64,000 bases of DNA. Source: Ceratotherium simum simum. Its lineage: Eukaryota > Chordata > Mammalia > Perissodactyla > Rhinocerotidae. Below the pieces are notes generated by a model that searched no databases, was not told the DNA's origin, and saw only the letters and a program-made list of their open reading frames with translations. The stretch covers positions 23,451,163 through 23,515,162 of the forward strand of contig NW_004454181.1 in NCBI RefSeq assembly GCF_000283155.1, read 5' to 3'. This document shows positions 62,583-64,000 of the stretch, piece by piece. Every line of letters starts with the position of its first letter. Positions within the stretch are counted from its first letter, which is position 1. The position numbers and the translations under genes are program-made.

Positions 62583-62589
62583 TGAAGAT

Positions 62590-62795
62590 GTTCTGCTACG
62601 CCCTTGCTGTATGACCTGGGGTGAATGACGGAAACTTCCAGGACTTGGGTTCCTGGTCTGTGCAGTGGAAAGAATAATGGTGGCTACTGCAGAGGCTTGT
62701 GGTGAGGATTCAGTCTATTAATGAGAGAATCCATTTAAAATACTTAGTGCAGTGCCTGGAAGCTTTCAATATGCACTATCCATGTATCTATGTTT
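62590..62795 (+). mobile_element. MIR, sense
   Basis: TATGACCTGGGGTGAATGAC, GGCTTGTGGTGAGGATTCAG, and ATACTTAGTGCAGTGCCTGG. Confidence 0.8.
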
Positions 62796-64000
62796 TTTAA
62801 TTTGAGGAGATTAGATGAAGGTTTGAAATAGATGACCTTTAAAATTGCTTCTGGCTCTGAGATTGTAAGATGATAACAGATTTCTCATTAATCAGACCAT
62901 ATATTTAATAGCAGGAGACCTGAGTTGTCTTCTCTTGTCTGGATTTAATTTCCTTACCCAGTGTGCATTGCACAGAATGCATATCTGGTAAAGACGACAC
63001 CAGGTTCCAAGACAACTATGCTTGATGACCAAAACCACCATGGTAAGGAACAAGGCCTTCTGTTACTGATTATGCACAACATCAAGGAGTTAGAGCCCCA
63101 GCGATCAAGTGGTTAGAAACCTGTATCTGCTCAATTTGCCCTTTTCCACAAAAGTTTTGGAATTAACCTCTCATTGGCTTCTGAAAATTCGCATGTGGTC
63201 CCTTCCTTCTTTCTACCCAAGGGAGTAAAATCTGGGGAGGGGCTGGGCAGGTACAGCTCATTGCCTCTAGGCAGGTGAGCCTGAAGATTAAAGGCTTTTG
63301 CTGGAGAGGGCCTCCTCCCAGAGCCAAGATAGGTATCTCCCCACCTCCAGGACCCTACTCAGAAAGCACAGAGCAGAGTCAGGGCGAGACTGATCCCAGG
63401 CAGAGCTCCAGGGAGGAATGCTTGTCACCAGGCTGCAGAGGATGTGGCAGGTTTGAATCTTATCAACTAGGGCAGTGCTTGCAAATGACGATGACAAATA
63501 AATTGAACAGCTTCTTGGAATACCATCCAAGGACACTTCAGTATACGTATGCACTCATGTACACACAGAACTTTAATTTTTTTATCAAGCTTCAGAGGCA
63601 GCTTGGAGTTGGGAGGATAAATAGCCATCTTTGATCACCAACACATCTCTCTCTAACTGAACATCCCCAACAGTAGACTGAGGTCATAGTGGTAGGCTGG
63701 GAGGACCCCAATTCTCTGAATTTCAACTTTCAGTTTCTCTAGGATGGGTAAAATGCTCCAGCTGTGCCACTTTAGCGGAATGTGTGAGGTAAGTGCCCAG
63801 CACCCGTGCAGACAGAAGGCATGGGCTCTGATGCCTCTCGGGCCCTGGGCTGCCATTCCTCTGCCTCAGCCTGGTGCTCAAGGCTGTCTGTTAAGGTTCT
63901 TTGTTTGCAAGCCACCAGACTGACTCAGGCTAACTCAGGCCTAAAGGGGGCCTAATAGAAGGCTGTGGAGCTAACAGAATCAAAAGAAAGGCTGAGACCT
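62796..64000. other. Unassigned single-copy sequence to window end
   Basis: About 1.2 kb. A 119-codon plus frame (63275-63634) and an 88-codon minus frame oppose each other and neither is recognisable. 62810-62870 has a weak MIR-like tail. No gene claim is made. Confidence 0.4.

Overview
This is mammalian nuclear DNA, almost certainly from a perissodactyl (horse, rhinoceros or tapir lineage). The main evidence is seven copies of the tRNA-derived ERE SINE, recognised by a head starting GGCCGGCCCCGTGGCTTAG, a box-B-like GGTTYGGATCC, a body ending CTGGGGCTTTGGGG and a tail with GTTAGCTCAGGGC. ERE elements are confined to Perissodactyla. The head variant used here looks to me more rhinoceros-like than horse-like, but that is memory and was not checked. 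Ancient mammalian repeats (L2, MIR, MER5, MLT1-type LTRs, old L1) fill much of the rest. One assembly gap of N bases lies at 4379-4997.

I find no convincing protein-coding exon, RNA gene, CpG island or processed pseudogene. The open frames are short (the longest without N is 181 codons) and most overlap repeats. The only recognisable coding sequence is decayed LINE-1 ORF2. The window is best read as intergenic or deep-intronic DNA.

Layout. 1-2.6 kb: old fragments (MIR, L1M 3' end, L2) and simple repeats. 2.62-5.32 kb: a 5'-truncated, relatively recent sense L1 bounded by 16-bp target-site duplications (TSDs). 5.3-10.2 kb: antisense old L1 containing an ERE and an LTR-like segment. 10.4-15.5 kb: L2, MIR, ERE, an MLT1-type LTR and MER5. 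15.65-16.18 kb: a solo gammaretrovirus-like (ERV1) LTR with exact 4-bp TSDs and intact-looking CCAAT, TATA and AATAAA signals. 16.2-29.5 kb: L2/MIR mosaic, an MLT1-type LTR, an ERE, an alternating GT tract and a CCTT tract. 29.5-37.3 kb: antisense L1 material with a nested ERVL-like LTR and an AT-rich hairpin. 37.3-64 kb: L2/MIR mosaic with four EREs, a second ERV1 LTR, several MLT1-like LTRs, MER5A and unannotated single-copy DNA.

The most informative items are the solo ERV1 LTR, an ERE whose T-arm region has become a perfect 17-bp inverted repeat (39163-39213), the modular forms of the seven EREs, a four-copy dispersed repeat I could not name (hAT-like), and AT-rich single-copy blocks that look like candidate conserved non-coding elements. 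I found nothing I can defend as a new biological system. Family names come from recall of consensus sequences. Boundaries are exact only where TSDs fix them; elsewhere allow about 20-60 bp.
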